Of a DNA stretch of 39,269 nucleotides, positions 1 through 8,750 are shown piece after piece. The stretch comes from an uncultured Bacilli bacterium. GTDB lineage: Bacteria > Bacillota_I > Bacilli_A > RF39 > UBA660. Under the pieces are notes generated by a model. The model saw only the letters and a program-made list of their open reading frames with translations. It did not search any database and had not been told where the DNA came from. The translations under genes and the position numbers were made by a program. How positions within the stretch are numbered: the first letter of the stretch is position 1; every line of letters starts with the position of its first letter. The stretch spans positions 1 to 39,269 of the forward strand of contig CANQQX010000010.1 of NCBI GenBank assembly GCA_947626115.1, given 5' to 3'.

Positions 1-90
1 CAAAATAATTGTATAAATAAAATAATAAATTGTCTACATACCCTCTCTAGTTGTCTACTTTAAGTTTACCATCACAAGTGGCCATGAAAA

Positions 91-136
91 TTGACTAAAA
101 ATGTATATTGACTAAAAAATATCGGGGGGGTATAAT
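91..136 (+). promoter_or_regulatory. G-tract promoter of the exported-protein operon
   Basis: A -35 box TTGACT (108-113) and a perfect -10 box TATAAT (131-136) are separated by 17 bp, of which the last seven are G. A second TTGACTAAAAA copy lies at 91-101, so the -35 region is directly repeated at 17-bp spacing. The same design (TTGACT, TTCG plus a G run, TATACT) recurs before three surface-protein genes at 19.3, 21.2 and 22.8 kb. A homopolymer here is expected to slip and alter spacer length. Confidence 0.8.
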
Positions 137-191
137 CTACTTATAAAATACTTAATAGATATTTATTAAGAAAACTTTGGGAGTGTGGGAA

Positions 192-1214
192 ATGAAAAAA
201 TTATGCAAAAACAAAAAGTTTATAATAACTATTATTATTATTTTCATTCTAGCTGTTATTGGTACTACTTGTACAATTATTTATTTAAATAGTAAGAAAA
301 ATAATAATGATAATACACCAAAAATAGAAGAAAAAGATAAAAATAAGCCAAAAGAAGAAGTAGAAGAATTTAAAGTTACTTTTAATCCGAATGGTGGATC
401 AGTAGTAGATAGTATTACTATTAAAAAAGGTGAAAAATTAACTAAACCAGAAGATCCTGAAAGAAAAGGTTATGAATTTGTTGGATGGAAGTTAAATGAA
501 GAAGATTTTGATTTTGATAAAGAAATAAATGAAAATATTACTTTAACAGCTACTTGGAAAAAAGAAGAAGATAAATCATCAACAAGCACTTCTAGTAGTA
601 ATAAAAAAACATCTAGTAGTAATAGTACTAAATATACTTCAACTATTGATAAAATTAATTTAAATGAAAATATGACAACATCTATTGATTATGAAAATTA
701 TACTCAACCAATTGGTTATTATTTTATTACTAATTTAGGTGATGTTTTTCCAAGTCTTGCAGGTAAGAGTTATATTGAGTTATCTTGGGAAGATGAAGAT
801 CCTGCTAGTCAAGGACTAGATTTACGAATAGATGAATGGTATGCATCTTTTGATAAATTACAATTTGATACTGCCAAAGAAAATAATGCTAAAACAATAT
901 TAAATAATATTAAAAATAAGACATATAAGGGAGTTAAATTTACAACAAGTGTTGGTGGTCAATTTCAAAATTATAGTGAAAATCATAGTGTTCATTATAA
1001 ATATGAATTTATAACTGTTAGTAAAACACCATTTACAACTTTATATAATGGTATGAAAAGTGTAAGAGATGGTTTAGATTCAGAAATTTCTAGTGCTTTA
1101 AGTGGCTCTATTAAAGTAGTATTTCCTGGTTATGGGGTTTATGGCAAATATGAAGCTGGGATTTTATCCGAAAAATTATGTGAAGAGTATAATTTAGTTT
1201 GTGATCGGTGGTAA
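192..1214 (+). CDS. membrane-anchored protein with a Listeria-Bacteroides-type repeat
   Basis: The 340-residue product has a short basic N-terminus and one hydrophobic segment (about residues 8-30), then a Lys/Glu-rich stalk, so it is probably tethered with its bulk outside the cell. Residues about 60-125 resemble a List-Bact/InlB-type repeat (KVTFNPNGGS, then GYEFVGWK and LTATW). A Ser/Thr/Asn-rich linker follows, then a C-terminal domain of about 180 residues that I do not recognise. I use ATG at 192, which has GGGAG 8 bases upstream, rather than a TTG at 177 without a ribosome site. It is the first gene behind the G-tract promoter; only 3 bases separate it from the next gene. Confidence 0.8.
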   Translation: MKKLCKNKKFIITIIIIFILAVIGTTCTIIYLNSKKNNNDNTPKIEEKDKNKPKEEVEEFKVTFNPNGGSVVDSITIKKGEKLTKPEDPERKGYEFVGWKLNEEDFDFDKEINENITLTATWKKEEDKSSTSTSSSNKKTSSSNSTKYTSTIDKINLNENMTTSIDYENYTQPIGYYFITNLGDVFPSLAGKSYIELSWEDEDPASQGLDLRIDEWYASFDKLQFDTAKENNAKTILNNIKNKTYKGVKFTTSVGGQFQNYSENHSVHYKYEFITVSKTPFTTLYNGMKSVRDGLDSEISSALSGSIKVVFPGYGVYGKYEAGILSEKLCEEYNLVCDRW

Positions 1215-1217
1215 TTT

Positions 1218-2165
1218 ATGAAGAAAAGATTATTTATAATATTATTTTTGTTGTTGATTCCTACTATAAGTTATGCCGCTTCTAATCCATACCCTAAAAC
1301 ACAAACTTTTAATGGGGTAGTTAGTACTCCTTGTACCAGAGTTGCTTGGCAAGAAGCTTATGATAGGCTTGGAATTGCTCTTCCAGGTTGGGGTAATGCC
1401 GTTGATTGGTATCGAAATGCTGCAAATGCGGGATATCAAGTAGGAAGTGAGGCAAAGCCTAATTCAATTGCGGTTTATTCTGGCTTTCAAGGTTATGGTC
1501 ATGTAGCTTTTGTTGTATCAGTTTCTGATGAGACAATGCATGTGGTGGAAAATAAAGGTAGTGGTGAAGGTAAAACAGAAGGAAATAGAAGTAAAGGTAT
1601 TGGTTCAGGTGAAGCAAGTGATCTTTATTTAATTGGCTTTATCTATATAACTGAACCTAAATCATCTGGTAGTTCTTCTAGTTCTAATAGTTCATCAAGT
1701 ACAACAACTACCACAACTAAAAAATCAAATAATAGTAATTTAAAAAGTTTAACTATTGAAGGAATTGATTTAGAATTTGCTAAAGATAATTATTTCTATA
1801 CTTTAAATGTACCATATGAAACTACTAGCATTACTATAAATGGTAAAACAGATTCAAGTAAAGCTAAAGTAGATGGTCTAAAAGATTATGAATTAAATGT
1901 TGGTGAAAATATAATTACCATAAAAGTAACTGCTGAAGATAAATCAGAATCATCTTACATAATAAACATTACCAGAGATGAAGAAGTAGTAGAAGAAACT
2001 AAAACAGAAAATAAGATAAAAGCTAAAGAAAAACAAAATGTTAAAAAATTTAAATGGTCTAATTACTATTTAATACCTATTATAGGTCTAGTAATATTAA
2101 TAAGTGTAGTAATTATAATAGTAATTAAAAATAAAAAGAAGAAAAAAAGTAAAAGTGAAAAATAA
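1218..2165 (+). CDS. secreted CHAP-domain peptidase, C-terminally membrane-anchored
   Basis: The 315-residue product has a signal peptide ending near SYAA. The CHAP-like domain spans about residues 30-140: the likely catalytic Cys is in STPCTRVAW and the His in GYGHVAFV, with an acidic/Asn partner in VVENKGSG. CHAP enzymes cleave peptidoglycan amide or cross-bridge bonds. After a Ser/Thr linker comes a cadherin-like beta-sandwich domain (about 177-255), typical of Gram-positive surface proteins. A transmembrane helix with a Lys-rich tail ends the protein, so it is probably held at the membrane facing the wall. It lies in the tight operon that starts at 192. Confidence 0.82.
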   Translation: MKKRLFIILFLLLIPTISYAASNPYPKTQTFNGVVSTPCTRVAWQEAYDRLGIALPGWGNAVDWYRNAANAGYQVGSEAKPNSIAVYSGFQGYGHVAFVVSVSDETMHVVENKGSGEGKTEGNRSKGIGSGEASDLYLIGFIYITEPKSSGSSSSSNSSSSTTTTTTKKSNNSNLKSLTIEGIDLEFAKDNYFYTLNVPYETTSITINGKTDSSKAKVDGLKDYELNVGENIITIKVTAEDKSESSYIINITRDEEVVEETKTENKIKAKEKQNVKKFKWSNYYLIPIIGLVILISVVIIIVIKNKKKKKSKSEK

Positions 2166-2180
2166 TTAAAGGTGTAGAAA

Positions 2181-3134
2181 ATGACAAGATTATTTAAAAA
2201 TAAAAAATTAATAATAATTGCTATAATATTACTTGTAGCAATTATTGGTGGTATATGCACAATAATGTTTTTGCCTAATAAAAAAGATAATAAAAATAGT
2301 AATGTTTCGAATGTAGAAGAAAAAGATAATAATTCTGAAGTAAACAAAGAAGATGAACAAGTACCAGAGATAAAACAAGAAGATATTGAAAAAAATGAAG
2401 ATGAAGAAACTGCTAAAACAGATTCAAAAAATAAAAATACTGCTACATCTAAAAATAATAATTCTTCTAGTAGTAATAAAACAACTAGTAAGAAAACTAA
2501 TACGACTAAAGATGAATCAACTAATAAATATGATAATGCAGTATCTTATGATATAGTGTATGAAGAAGAGGATAGAAAACCTTATAAATATGGTATTGAA
2601 CAATTTACAAAAATAACTTATATGATATATAAGTTTGCTGATGGTACGACTGAAAAGGTTGAATCAGATAGAGAAACTAATTATGATGTAACAACATTTA
2701 ATGCTACTGCAAATGATATGAAAGCAGAAGCTCAAAGTGTTATAAATTCTAATCAAAGTATTTATAATGAAGTATTTAGTCTTATTAATAATTTAAGAAC
2801 TAATGCTGATATGGAACCATTAACATTAGATAGCAATTTAACTTTAGCAGCAACAATTAGAGCAATCGAAATGATGTATGCTGTTAGTTTTGATCATACA
2901 AGACCAACCAAAAAACCATATTATACTGTTTTAGATGAATTAAATATTGCTCATGATAGTGTAGTTGTTGAAAATATTGAAATGCAATATAGTAATGCTC
3001 AAAATTTAGTTAATAGTATGCAACCAACAACTATAGAATATAAAAATGTAACAACTGAAAAACTCAAAAAAATTGGTATAGGAATGTTTAAGAAAAATAA
3101 TGAAATATATTGGGTACAAATTCTTACTAAATAA
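2181..3134 (+). CDS. membrane-anchored CAP/SCP-domain protein
   Basis: The 317-residue product has an N-terminal transmembrane helix (about 10-30), a long Lys/Glu/Asn/Ser linker to about residue 120, a small region resembling wall-associated domains, and a C-terminal CAP (SCP/PR-1-like) domain from about 190. Visible CAP signs are NEVFSLINNLR near the domain start and FDHTRPTKK, matching the SHTRP motif. The following VVENIEM matches the usual ENI block. The domain is compact compared with bacterial CAP proteins near 130 residues. The function of bacterial CAP proteins is largely unknown. Start ATG at 2181 is preceded by AAAGGTG. Confidence 0.78.
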   Translation: MTRLFKNKKLIIIAIILLVAIIGGICTIMFLPNKKDNKNSNVSNVEEKDNNSEVNKEDEQVPEIKQEDIEKNEDEETAKTDSKNKNTATSKNNNSSSSNKTTSKKTNTTKDESTNKYDNAVSYDIVYEEEDRKPYKYGIEQFTKITYMIYKFADGTTEKVESDRETNYDVTTFNATANDMKAEAQSVINSNQSIYNEVFSLINNLRTNADMEPLTLDSNLTLAATIRAIEMMYAVSFDHTRPTKKPYYTVLDELNIAHDSVVVENIEMQYSNAQNLVNSMQPTTIEYKNVTTEKLKKIGIGMFKKNNEIYWVQILTK

Positions 3135-3156
3135 AAAAGGAAATGGAGTGATTATT

Positions 3157-4413
3157 TTGAAAAAATTATTATTAAAAAATAGTAAAAAATTTATTGCACT
3201 TATAATTGGTTTATTTTTATTTCCGTTAGTGGTAAAAGCAGATCATATTTATGGTGGAACTGTTGTGGTTGAATGGGTTGATGCTGAAGATAAATTAGGG
3301 ATGCGTCCTGATGAAATTAAAATTCCTGTATTTGGTGAATATCGGACAACTGAATTAGAAACTATAAAACGTGAGTTGGTCTTAAATAAAAAAGATGCAA
3401 AAATAACTCAAGAAGGTTTATTTACATATTGGACTTTTGAAGTTAAATTTATAGATGAAAAAGCAGGAATGGGTACAGATTTTCAATATGACACATCAGA
3501 AAATTTTGAAATACCAAAAGGTTATAAATTAGATCGAGAGCCTAGTGGCAATCTAGGTATTCTTGGTGATTATACATTTGATGGTGAGGAAATTTTAACG
3601 CTCCCTTATGACACATATAATTTAAGAATTACATTAGTTAAAGATATTTATAAGAATATTTCATTAAAGAGTATATTTAATGATGATAATGGTCGTGATA
3701 ATTATCGTTATATTTATTTTGATATGAAAGGTAATAATACTGAAGGTACATATTATAAATTTGATTCTAAATTTACGAAAAAAGTTGATAGTTATACCGA
3801 AAACCTTGATGATTTAATTAAATATTTAGTTGGTGATGTAGGTAGTAGTAATATCTTAGAAAAAGTGCAATATGAATATAAAATATTAGATGAAGTTAAA
3901 AATTTAACTGATGATACTTATACATATTCAGTTGAAGCCGATGAAGATGGTAATATTATTTATACTATTAATCATAAGGCTGAAAGAATAAAAATACCTA
4001 TAAAGGTTAATTGGTTAGATGATAATAATATCTATCAGAAAAGACCTAATAAATTATTAATTAAAACTATTAACCAATATGATGAAGTAGAAGAAGAGGT
4101 AAATTTAGATAAATGGCAAACTGATTTAGAATTATTTAAAAATATTAAATATTCTTTTGGTGAAGAGCAAATAGAATATAATTTAAAATTAGATAATACC
4201 AAAGATTATGAATATGAAGTTATTGGTGATAATAAGGGATTTACTATTAATGCTAAATATATTGGTGATAAAACTATTCCTACTAGTAACGTAGAAGATA
4301 ATAATGTATTACCACCACAAACTAGTGATGATATAGATGTATTTATATCTCTTATACTAATTAGTATAAGCTGTATATTTATTAGTTATAGACAATTAAA
4401 TAAAAAAAATTAA
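3157..4413 (+). CDS. Cna-B-like surface protein with sortase-type anchor
   Basis: The 418-residue protein has a signal peptide ending near VVKA. Two Cna-B-like beta regions are visible: one from about residue 30 (TVVVEWVDAEDKLGMRP) and one from about 285 (IKVNWLDDNNIYQKRP). The WxD...N..RP pattern is characteristic of Cna-B domains, which form stalks in adhesins and pili. The C-terminus has a sortase-like signal (PPQTSD), a hydrophobic helix and a basic tail. I choose TTG at 3157, with GGAGTG 7-8 bases upstream; an ATG at 3100 would overlap the previous gene by 35 bases and place extra residues before the signal peptide. Confidence 0.78.
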   Translation: MKKLLLKNSKKFIALIIGLFLFPLVVKADHIYGGTVVVEWVDAEDKLGMRPDEIKIPVFGEYRTTELETIKRELVLNKKDAKITQEGLFTYWTFEVKFIDEKAGMGTDFQYDTSENFEIPKGYKLDREPSGNLGILGDYTFDGEEILTLPYDTYNLRITLVKDIYKNISLKSIFNDDNGRDNYRYIYFDMKGNNTEGTYYKFDSKFTKKVDSYTENLDDLIKYLVGDVGSSNILEKVQYEYKILDEVKNLTDDTYTYSVEADEDGNIIYTINHKAERIKIPIKVNWLDDNNIYQKRPNKLLIKTINQYDEVEEEVNLDKWQTDLELFKNIKYSFGEEQIEYNLKLDNTKDYEYEVIGDNKGFTINAKYIGDKTIPTSNVEDNNVLPPQTSDDIDVFISLILISISCIFISYRQLNKKN

Positions 4414-4429
4414 GGAGTATGGTGAGTTT

Positions 4430-5395
4430 ATGAAAAAAGTGTTAAGTATATTATTAATTAGTATTTTATCTTTAGCTTTAATAGGTTGTGGAAATAATAC
4501 TAAAAATAATAAAAAAGGAATTGAATTAAAAGAAGATTGGGAAGAGAAGTATGCCGAATATATTTCGGGCGATCATAGTTTGTTTACAGATCAAAAAGAT
4601 TTTGAAGTAGCTTTTATAAAATTAGATGCTTTTGTTGAACCAATTATGGTTTTATTAGGTCAAGGATCAGATGCTGAAGGAGATAGTCCAGATGGTGCTA
4701 TTGGAACAGTTTATCTTGATGAAAAATCTGATTATAAATATAGTGCTGCTCGAGGTAATAATTATGATTTAAAACTTTTATATAATATAGAAAATGAAAA
4801 ATATGAGTGGGTATTTTATCACGAAACAGAAGATGGCAAAATAGAAATTAGATTAATTGATTTGTTTGTTGAAGATGCTTATGGCAATGGTGTTGCGAAA
4901 ATTTTAACAAAATCAGAATTTGCAAAAAAATATGTTCTTATAGATGATATAACTAAAGCAAAAGTTGAAGATATTTCTAAAGCTAAAGATATTGTTTATA
5001 ATTTAGTTGAAGAAAAAGAAGTAAATCAAGTAACTGATAAAATAAAAGAAGAAACAAATAAAAAAGTAGAAGAAGTAAAAGCAAAAATTAAAGAAGAAGA
5101 AAGTAAAGTAATTACTGCTGGTAAAAATACCTTAAAATATGGTAGATATAAAAATTCTTTTGTTGATATTACTTTGAATACCGATAATACTTGTAGCTAT
5201 AAAGATACTGACTATAAGATAGATACAACTGATTGTACTTTTGAGATAAAAAAATATTCTGGTATGGAATTTGGGGAATATGTTTCTGGTTATCATATTA
5301 TTTTCCATATAAGTGGTCAAAGTGATAAGTATTTCTCAGTAGTTAAAAATAATAGTTTTGCTGATACTAGATCTGATGTAACATATATGGGATAA
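4430..5395 (+). CDS. lipoprotein with central coiled coil, function unknown
   Basis: The 321-residue product has a lipoprotein signal peptide with lipobox LIGC; Cys21 should be lipidated and the protein held on the outer face of the membrane. Residues about 35-175 form a compact domain I do not recognise. A charged, probably coiled-coil segment rich in Lys/Glu (about 180-225) leads to a C-terminal beta-rich domain of about 90 residues beginning near TLKYGRYKNSF, which looks like the small lipocalin-like modules seen in related lipoproteins. Its signal peptide is nearly the same as those of the lipoproteins at 5416, 7335 and 8328. Confidence 0.72.
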   Translation: MKKVLSILLISILSLALIGCGNNTKNNKKGIELKEDWEEKYAEYISGDHSLFTDQKDFEVAFIKLDAFVEPIMVLLGQGSDAEGDSPDGAIGTVYLDEKSDYKYSAARGNNYDLKLLYNIENEKYEWVFYHETEDGKIEIRLIDLFVEDAYGNGVAKILTKSEFAKKYVLIDDITKAKVEDISKAKDIVYNLVEEKEVNQVTDKIKEETNKKVEEVKAKIKEEESKVITAGKNTLKYGRYKNSFVDITLNTDNTCSYKDTDYKIDTTDCTFEIKKYSGMEFGEYVSGYHIIFHISGQSDKYFSVVKNNSFADTRSDVTYMG

Positions 5396-5415
5396 TAAAA
5401 GGAAGTGAGTAAATA

Positions 5416-6447
5416 ATGAAAAAGAAATTATTAAGTATATTATTAGTTGGAATCTTACTTATAGGTTTAACTGGCTGTGGTAATGAAACTGCTAAAGATG
5501 GAACTAATAATAATAAGCCTACTACAAATGGTTTAGCATCGAAAATAAAAGTAGGTGATTATGTTAATTATCAAGCCGAAAAAGGAAAATCATATACAGC
5601 TACGAAAGATAAAACTGGTTATGATAAAGATCAAACATTTGAAGTAACTGGTGAAGAAAAATGGCGAGTAATGAATATTAATAAAGATGGGACAATTGAT
5701 TTAATTTTAGATGGTTATGCTAAAACTATAATTGATTCTGGTCTACGTTTTAAAGGTCAAATTGGTGTTGATAATTATAAAAGTGAATTAAACAATATAG
5801 CTCAAATATATGCTAATAGTAATTATGCTACATCAAGTAGAATCATTAGTAAAAAAGATTTAGAAAATATGTTAGATATAGATGCTACTGTAAAATATTT
5901 TTTAAAAACATATGATGCTGAGTCATCTTTATATACGAGAGATGAAAACATAGATACAAGTGGTTCAAAAGAAGATGTTTTAAATAGTATTAGTAAAACT
6001 TATTATAGTTCTATGACTGGTCATACTTATGGGGATACAATTAAATTAGATAATCAAGAAGTAACTTTTAATAGAAGTTATATAATGAATAATGGTTTAA
6101 ATGATTGTATTACTGATGAAAATTATAAAAGTTTAATTAATAATAGCTGGGCTGTATGGCTTTATGGTGATGTTGAAACATTAATTGCTCATGATTTAAA
6201 TTGGAATTCTGATTATATAGATTATGATTTACCTAGATTTAGTTATGATAGTAAATTAAATACTTATAAATATATAAGTGAAAATATTTATAAACTTTAT
6301 TTAAAAGGTAGTGATGGTGCTTATACAAAAGGAGAAAGTTTTGAATATTCAGTTGATGGCAATATTAAACCAATTGTTACCTTAAAAGCAAATATAGAGT
6401 TATCTAGTGGAGATGGAAGTGAGTCAAGTCCATGGATATTAAAATAA
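5416..6447 (+). CDS. lipoprotein, conserved surface family of unknown function
   Basis: The 343-residue product has lipobox LTGC, so it is a lipoprotein. The mature part begins with KIKVGDYVNY, has a central EEKWRVMNINKDGTIDLI, and ends with KPIVTLKANIELSSGDG followed by a Ser-Ser-Pro-Trp block. This begin-and-end pattern is familiar from uncharacterised extracellular proteins of gut Firmicutes, but I know no function for it. It is preceded by AGGAAGTGAG and sits 20 bases after the previous gene. Its end overlaps the next start by 16 bases, supporting co-transcription. Confidence 0.72.
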   Translation: MKKKLLSILLVGILLIGLTGCGNETAKDGTNNNKPTTNGLASKIKVGDYVNYQAEKGKSYTATKDKTGYDKDQTFEVTGEEKWRVMNINKDGTIDLILDGYAKTIIDSGLRFKGQIGVDNYKSELNNIAQIYANSNYATSSRIISKKDLENMLDIDATVKYFLKTYDAESSLYTRDENIDTSGSKEDVLNSISKTYYSSMTGHTYGDTIKLDNQEVTFNRSYIMNNGLNDCITDENYKSLINNSWAVWLYGDVETLIAHDLNWNSDYIDYDLPRFSYDSKLNTYKYISENIYKLYLKGSDGAYTKGESFEYSVDGNIKPIVTLKANIELSSGDGSESSPWILK

Positions 6448-6953
6448 ATAGATTAAAAAAATTATGTAATATATTCCTTATAGGTATATTAATGATAGCC
6501 TTAACAGGCTGTGGTACTAATAACTTATCTAAGGAAGAACCTAATAATACAAATAATGTTAATACTAATACAAACGATATACCAAAGGAAGAAAATGTTA
6601 ATGAAAATAAGGTTACATTTCAAGAAGGCACATATATAGAAATAGATCCAGGTACTAAAGGAACTGAAGCCGAAGGATATAATTTAACTATAACTTTAAA
6701 AAATAATAAGGCATCTTATTATAATGAATATTGGAAGGCTCGTAAAACAGGTACTTATAAAATAGAAGGTAATAAAATAACTATTCATTATACTAGAAGC
6801 ACTGGTATGACTAGTATTGGTGATGCTTATGATGATGCAATAGATGAAGAATATATTGGGTATATCGAAAACAATAAAATTAATTTTGAATCAATGAAAG
6901 GTGAAATTGGCGTAGAAGAATATAAACATACTTATGAATTAAAAGAAAATTAG
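6432..6953 (+). CDS. small lipoprotein, function unknown
   Basis: The 173-residue product has lipobox LTGC about 27 residues from the start, then an Asn/Thr/Glu linker of about 35 residues. The C-terminal domain (about 60-170) reads like a single beta barrel: TFQEGTYIEIDPGTKG, then GTYKIEGNKITIHY, then YIGYIENNKINFES. The pattern 'too big to be a minimal value, fill in the net signal' is absent and no catalytic motif is visible. The start overlaps the previous gene by 16 bases, with GGAAGTGAG just upstream inside that gene, suggesting translational coupling. Confidence 0.68.
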   Translation: MDIKINRLKKLCNIFLIGILMIALTGCGTNNLSKEEPNNTNNVNTNTNDIPKEENVNENKVTFQEGTYIEIDPGTKGTEAEGYNLTITLKNNKASYYNEYWKARKTGTYKIEGNKITIHYTRSTGMTSIGDAYDDAIDEEYIGYIENNKINFESMKGEIGVEEYKHTYELKEN

Positions 6954-6985
6954 CAATATATAAAAATTGAAGGAGAGTGATAAAA

Positions 6986-7318
6986 ATGTATTGCAAAGAA
7001 TGTGGAAGTAAATTAGATGAAGAGGTGAAATTTTGTCCTAATTGTGGGGCAAAAGTAAAAGAAGATGAAAAGGATGAAAAGAAAGAAAAAAAGCATGATA
7101 AGCCAAAATGTACATGCTGTGGTTATGAAGGTGATTGGGTACTTGGACCATTACTAAGACCAATGGATTATGTTTTGGGTGCTATCTTTTTAGTAATGGG
7201 TATTGTTCCTGGTTTAATTTACATTGGTGTAGTAGCAGCAATTAGAAATAATCCAGATAATAGAGAAAAAGTATGCCCTAAATGTAATGCTAAAAATTTA
7301 TGGACGTTCTTTTATTAA
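6986..7318 (+). CDS. zinc-ribbon protein with membrane-associated hairpin
   Basis: The 110-residue product begins with a double zinc ribbon (MYCKECGSKL...FCPNCG), then a Lys/Asp/Glu linker. A second part has CTCCGYEGDW, a hydrophobic stretch (about 65-90), and CPKCNAKN near the end. The arrangement CxxC, hydrophobic hairpin, CxxC resembles LITAF-like zinc domains that sit on membranes. It has no signal peptide and is the only non-exported-looking product in the operon. ATG at 6986 has AGGAG 10 bases upstream; the GTG at 6977 would lie directly on the ribosome site. Confidence 0.7.
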   Translation: MYCKECGSKLDEEVKFCPNCGAKVKEDEKDEKKEKKHDKPKCTCCGYEGDWVLGPLLRPMDYVLGAIFLVMGIVPGLIYIGVVAAIRNNPDNREKVCPKCNAKNLWTFFY

Positions 7319-7334
7319 GAGAATAGAGGTAAAT

Positions 7335-8309
7335 ATGAAAAAGAAAATATTAAGTATATTATTAGTTGGTATTTTAATTGTTAGTTTAACTGGCTGTGGA
7401 AGTAAAGATTCCAAAGGTGGATCTACTAATAATGGAGATTTATATCCTGTTCAAACTGGGGCAACTTGGGGTTATGTTAATGCCAAAGGAAAAATAGTAA
7501 TAGAATCACAATATGACACAGCATATGGCTTTTATGAAGGCCTAGCAGCAGTTGTTAAAGACAATAAAATGGGTTATATCAATAATAAAGGTGAGTATGT
7601 TATTGAACCGCAATTTGAATTACCACCAGAAAAAAGAACTTATGATTCATTTTATAGAAGCAATTTTAAGGATGGTATTGCAGCAGTTTTAACGGGTAGC
7701 ATTAATGAATGCATATACATTGATAAGACAGGAAAGAATATTTTTGATAAAACTTTCTATCAATGTGGTAGCTTTGATAATGGTGTTGCTCGTGTTATGC
7801 CTGAATATGGTGAAACAATTTATATAGATAAAAATGGTAATGAAGTAGAAAAACCTGAAGAAGAAGATCTTTTCGATGTTGAAGCATCTTATAAATGGAT
7901 AGGTAATGAAGAAAAATATTTCTTTGTTGATAAGGAAACTCATGAACAAGTCTTTGGAGATAAGATGTATGATTATGTATATGATTTTAACAAATTAGGA
8001 TATGCCAAAGTTAGAACAAAGGATGAAGGCGAAGGCATTATTGATACAAACGGAAATTATGTTTTTAAACTTGGAGAATATGATAATTATGAATTTGATT
8101 TAGATAATCCAAAAATTATATTTATTATGAAGAATAGTAGTGAAGGATATCTTTTAACTGGCTTATATGATGTAAAAAATAAAAAAGAGTTGGTTGAATC
8201 TAAATATTCTAATTATTATATTTATGATGATGTTTACATTTTTAGGGAATCAAGTGATGCTTTAATAGTGAAAAAAGACGGAACTATAGTTTCGGAATTT
8301 ACAGTATAA
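7335..8309 (+). CDS. WG-repeat lipoprotein
   Basis: The 324-residue product has lipobox LTGC. The mature protein contains WG-type repeats: TWGYVNAKGKIVIESQYD, then MGYINNKGEYVIEPQF, then weaker copies around CIYIDKTGKNI and IYIDKNGNEV, and again near GIIDTNGNYVF. WG repeats build beta-propeller-like or solenoid folds in secreted and surface proteins; a partner or ligand cannot be inferred. ATG at 7335, with AGAGGT upstream, places the signal peptide at the very N-terminus. The signal peptide is almost identical to that of the lipoprotein at 5416. Confidence 0.8.
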   Translation: MKKKILSILLVGILIVSLTGCGSKDSKGGSTNNGDLYPVQTGATWGYVNAKGKIVIESQYDTAYGFYEGLAAVVKDNKMGYINNKGEYVIEPQFELPPEKRTYDSFYRSNFKDGIAAVLTGSINECIYIDKTGKNIFDKTFYQCGSFDNGVARVMPEYGETIYIDKNGNEVEKPEEEDLFDVEASYKWIGNEEKYFFVDKETHEQVFGDKMYDYVYDFNKLGYAKVRTKDEGEGIIDTNGNYVFKLGEYDNYEFDLDNPKIIFIMKNSSEGYLLTGLYDVKNKKELVESKYSNYYIYDDVYIFRESSDALIVKKDGTIVSEFTV

Positions 8310-8327
8310 AGGAGGAGAGTTTAATTT

Positions 8328-8750
8328 ATGAAAAAATTATTTAGTATATTATTAATTGGGGTTTTATCTTTAACTTTAATAGGTTGTGGTAGTAATGGTG
8401 GAAGTAATGCAAAATTTGAATTTACCGAAGCTATGATTGAACAAAGAGATCATACTATTGGTCTTTTAGGAAGTCATACTGTTGGTGAATATTTAGACTA
8501 TTGTGTTTTAGATCAAAAATGGAGTGAAGATGATAGTTATATTGCTACTGATGGAAGTGGCGCTATAATTTTAACTGGTAAAGATAAAAATACGGGCAAT
8601 GATATAGAAGTTAGATGGTATAAAAAATTAACTTGTGGTGGTTGCTTATCAAATGTTTTCAAATTTAAAAATGGTGATGAAGAAGGTGGCTACCAACAAT
8701 ATTTAAGTTATCTTGCTAGTTATAAAGAAGATCTTTTAAATGAAGAATAA
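8328..8750 (+). CDS. small lipoprotein, function unknown
   Basis: The 140-residue product has lipobox LIGC, followed by a short Gly/Ser/Asn linker. The domain begins at KFEFTEAMIEQRD and contains a Cys pair (CGGC) late in the sequence plus an earlier Cys in YLDYCVLD; these could form disulfides outside the cell or bind metal. A strong ribosome site (AAAGGAGGAGAG) precedes ATG at 8328. Its last codons overlap the start of the next gene by 11 bases. Confidence 0.7.
   Translation: MKKLFSILLIGVLSLTLIGCGSNGGSNAKFEFTEAMIEQRDHTIGLLGSHTVGEYLDYCVLDQKWSEDDSYIATDGSGAIILTGKDKNTGNDIEVRWYKKLTCGGCLSNVFKFKNGDEEGGYQQYLSYLASYKEDLLNEE

Noticed and set aside
177-191. TTG at 177 as start of the first gene
   Set aside because: It has no ribosome site, while ATG at 192 has GGGAG at a good distance and places the membrane helix near the N-terminus.
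2066-2347. Minus-strand open frame of 93 codons
   Set aside because: It lies over the end of the CHAP gene and start of the CAP gene, has no ribosome site and only low-complexity hydrophobic content.
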